From contig JAEWMT010000135.1 in the NCBI GenBank assembly GCA_023393095.1, positions 1 through 64,000 of the forward strand: a stretch of 64,000 nucleotides of DNA. Reading direction: 5' to 3'. The notes beneath the pieces are model-generated. The model was given only the letters and a program-made list of their open reading frames with translations. It did not search any database and was not told where the DNA came from. The DNA comes from Bacillota bacterium (lineage in GTDB: Bacteria > Bacillota > Clostridia > Lachnospirales > Lachnospiraceae). Made by a program: the position numbers and the translations under genes. Shown here piece after piece: positions 62,849-64,000 of the stretch; the first letter of the stretch is position 1, and the number at the start of each line of letters is the position of its first letter.

Positions 62849-64000
62849 ATGGGAAAACCAACAGGATTTATGGAATATGCAAGAACGGAAACAACAGCCG
62901 AAGCATCAAAGGATAGAATAAAGCATTTTAATGAATTCCATCAGCCTCTTTCCATGGAGGAGAGAAAATGCCAGGGAGCTCGCTGTATGGAGTGCGGTGT
63001 ACCTTTTTGCCAGTCCGGCATGATGATTAACGGGATGGCTTCTGGCTGTCCGTTAAATAACTTAATACCAGAATGGAATGATTTATTATTCAGAGGAAAT
63101 ATGAAGATGTCCTTATCTCGCCTTCTGAAAACTAATAATTTTCCGGAGTTTACCGGAAGAGTATGCCCTGCACTATGCGAAACTGCATGTACCTGTGGCT
63201 TAAATGGTAATCCGGTTACCATAAAAGATAATGAATATGCGATTGTTGAATATGGTTATGAAGCAGGATATATTAAACCGAATCCTCCGACAATCAGAAC
63301 CGGTAAAAAAATAGCTGTGATCGGTTCCGGACCCTCCGGACTTGCCGCAGCAGACCAGTTAAATAAAAGAGGACACTCAGTAACAGTATTTGAGCGCTCC
63401 GACCGTATCGGCGGCCTTTTGATGTATGGAATCCCGAATATGAAATTAGAGAAGCAAGTTATTGACCGCAGAGTGCAGATCATGAAGGAAGAGGGAGTAA
63501 CCTTTGTGACGAACACGGATGTCGGAGAAGATTATAAGGCAGATAAGATAATGAAGGAATTTGACAGTGTCATTCTTGCCTGCGGTGCATCTAACCCAAG
63601 AGATATTAAGGTTCCGGGTAGAGAATCAAAAGGTATCTATTTTGCAGTAGATTTTCTGAAATCTGCAACCAAGGATTTACTTGATGCAGGAACAACTAAT
63701 GCGAATGAAATCAAGAATTTTACCGTATCTGCAAAGGGAAAGAAGGTACTTGTCATCGGTGGTGGTGATACCGGTAATGACTGTGTTGGAACATCCATCC
63801 GACAAGGTGCAAAATCAGTAATTCAGCTAGAGATGATGCCTAAACTTCCAGATCAGAGAGCTGAGAACAATCCTTGGCCTGAATGGCCGAAGGTCTGCAA
63901 GACTGATTACGGTCAGGAAGAAGCAGCCGCAATGTATGGTAGTGATCCTCGTGCATACACGACAACAGTGAAGGAATTCATCGCAGATAAGAATGGTAAT
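62849..64000 (+). CDS. gltD: glutamate synthase, small (beta) subunit, partial at window end
   Basis: The first 384 residues are present; the window ends before the stop codon (full family length about 490). ATG at 62849 follows GGAGG by five bases, 9 bases after the gltB stop. The N-terminal Fe-S part has cysteine groups CQGARCMECGVPFC and GRVCPALCETACTCG. The FAD site is VIGSGPSGLAAADQL near 153, and the NADPH site VIGGGDTGNDCVG near 306. The subunit passes electrons from NADPH to the large subunit. No frameshift seen. Confidence 0.95.
   Translation, partial: MGKPTGFMEYARTETTAEASKDRIKHFNEFHQPLSMEERKCQGARCMECGVPFCQSGMMINGMASGCPLNNLIPEWNDLLFRGNMKMSLSRLLKTNNFPEFTGRVCPALCETACTCGLNGNPVTIKDNEYAIVEYGYEAGYIKPNPPTIRTGKKIAVIGSGPSGLAAADQLNKRGHSVTVFERSDRIGGLLMYGIPNMKLEKQVIDRRVQIMKEEGVTFVTNTDVGEDYKADKIMKEFDSVILACGASNPRDIKVPGRESKGIYFAVDFLKSATKDLLDAGTTNANEIKNFTVSAKGKKVLVIGGGDTGNDCVGTSIRQGAKSVIQLEMMPKLPDQRAENNPWPEWPKVCKTDYGQEEAAAMYGSDPRAYTTTVKEFIADKNGN

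Noticed and set aside
1..64000. rRNA, tRNA, CRISPR, prophage or integrase genes
   Set aside because: No such genes, cloverleaf structures or phage-type gene runs were recognised on either strand.

Overview
The window looks like chromosome from a low-GC, monoderm anaerobe of the Clostridia, most likely Lachnospiraceae (Clostridium phytofermentans / Lachnoclostridium type). Reasons: AT-rich intergenic DNA, strong Shine-Dalgarno sites with frequent TTG/GTG starts, a lipoteichoic-acid-synthase-like enzyme, BspA-type leucine-rich repeats, LL-diaminopimelate aminotransferase, and a glnA gene followed by an ANTAR regulator. No rRNA, tRNA, CRISPR array or intact transposase was seen. All family calls come from reading motifs; no search was run.

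Layout. 0.3-5.2 kb: overlapping genes for a GH95 fucosidase-type and a GH78 rhamnosidase-type enzyme, both without signal peptides. 5.5-7.3 kb: a divergent pair of immunity-like genes (one SUKH/SMI1-KNR4) around a 22-bp palindrome, then an HPr paralogue. 7.6-9.6 kb: tandem membrane-anchored sugar-binding-protein paralogues without a transporter. 9.8-11.6 kb: a TetR regulator overlapping a TraB-family membrane protein.

11.9-31.1 kb is the most unusual part. A strong promoter and terminator with no gene between them, and a small antisense ORF, precede a 959-bp tandem duplication of [SUKH immunity gene + start of toxin gene]. The second copy runs into a gene for a protein of about 3,940 residues. 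It has an N-terminal GHH (HNH/EndoVII-type) nuclease motif, a Gly/Ala-rich hydrophobic stretch, EF-hand-like loops, a very long RTX calcium-binding region and a C-terminal tail of the type I secretion kind. Next come an ABC exporter with a catalytically dead C39-like domain, an HlyD-type adaptor, a TolC-like coiled-coil protein and a small unknown protein, closed by a strong terminator. I read this as a type I-secreted nuclease toxin with SUKH immunity in a Gram-positive cell, with the toxin domain at the N-terminus because the export signal is at the C-terminus.

31.3-41.1 kb: a chemoreceptor, prfC, an Ig-like (BIG_2) secreted protein, a chloramphenicol acetyltransferase-like gene, small membrane/lipoproteins, a YccF protein and an SPFH/flotillin-like protein. 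41.1-47.3 kb: a PilZ protein, glnA with an attenuator-like leader, an ANTAR regulator, dapF and dapL. 47.7-53.7 kb: an HMA metal chaperone, an S66 LD-carboxypeptidase-like protein, an LTA-synthase-like protein, a LysR regulator divergent from a GNAT acetyltransferase, and a short PilZ protein. 53.8-57.9 kb: a secreted leucine-rich-repeat protein convergent with a FliK-like protein. 58.1-64 kb: gltB behind a 15-bp terminator hairpin placed right after its promoter, and gltD, cut by the window edge. glnA, the ANTAR gene and gltBD together make up the ammonium-assimilation genes here, and both leaders look attenuated.

Short inverted-repeat elements recur: one family ends in GGCTGTCGCA (two copies), another in AGGTAATTGC (two copies), and a third is a single 190-bp hairpin. 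They look like non-autonomous mobile elements or exported terminator hairpins.
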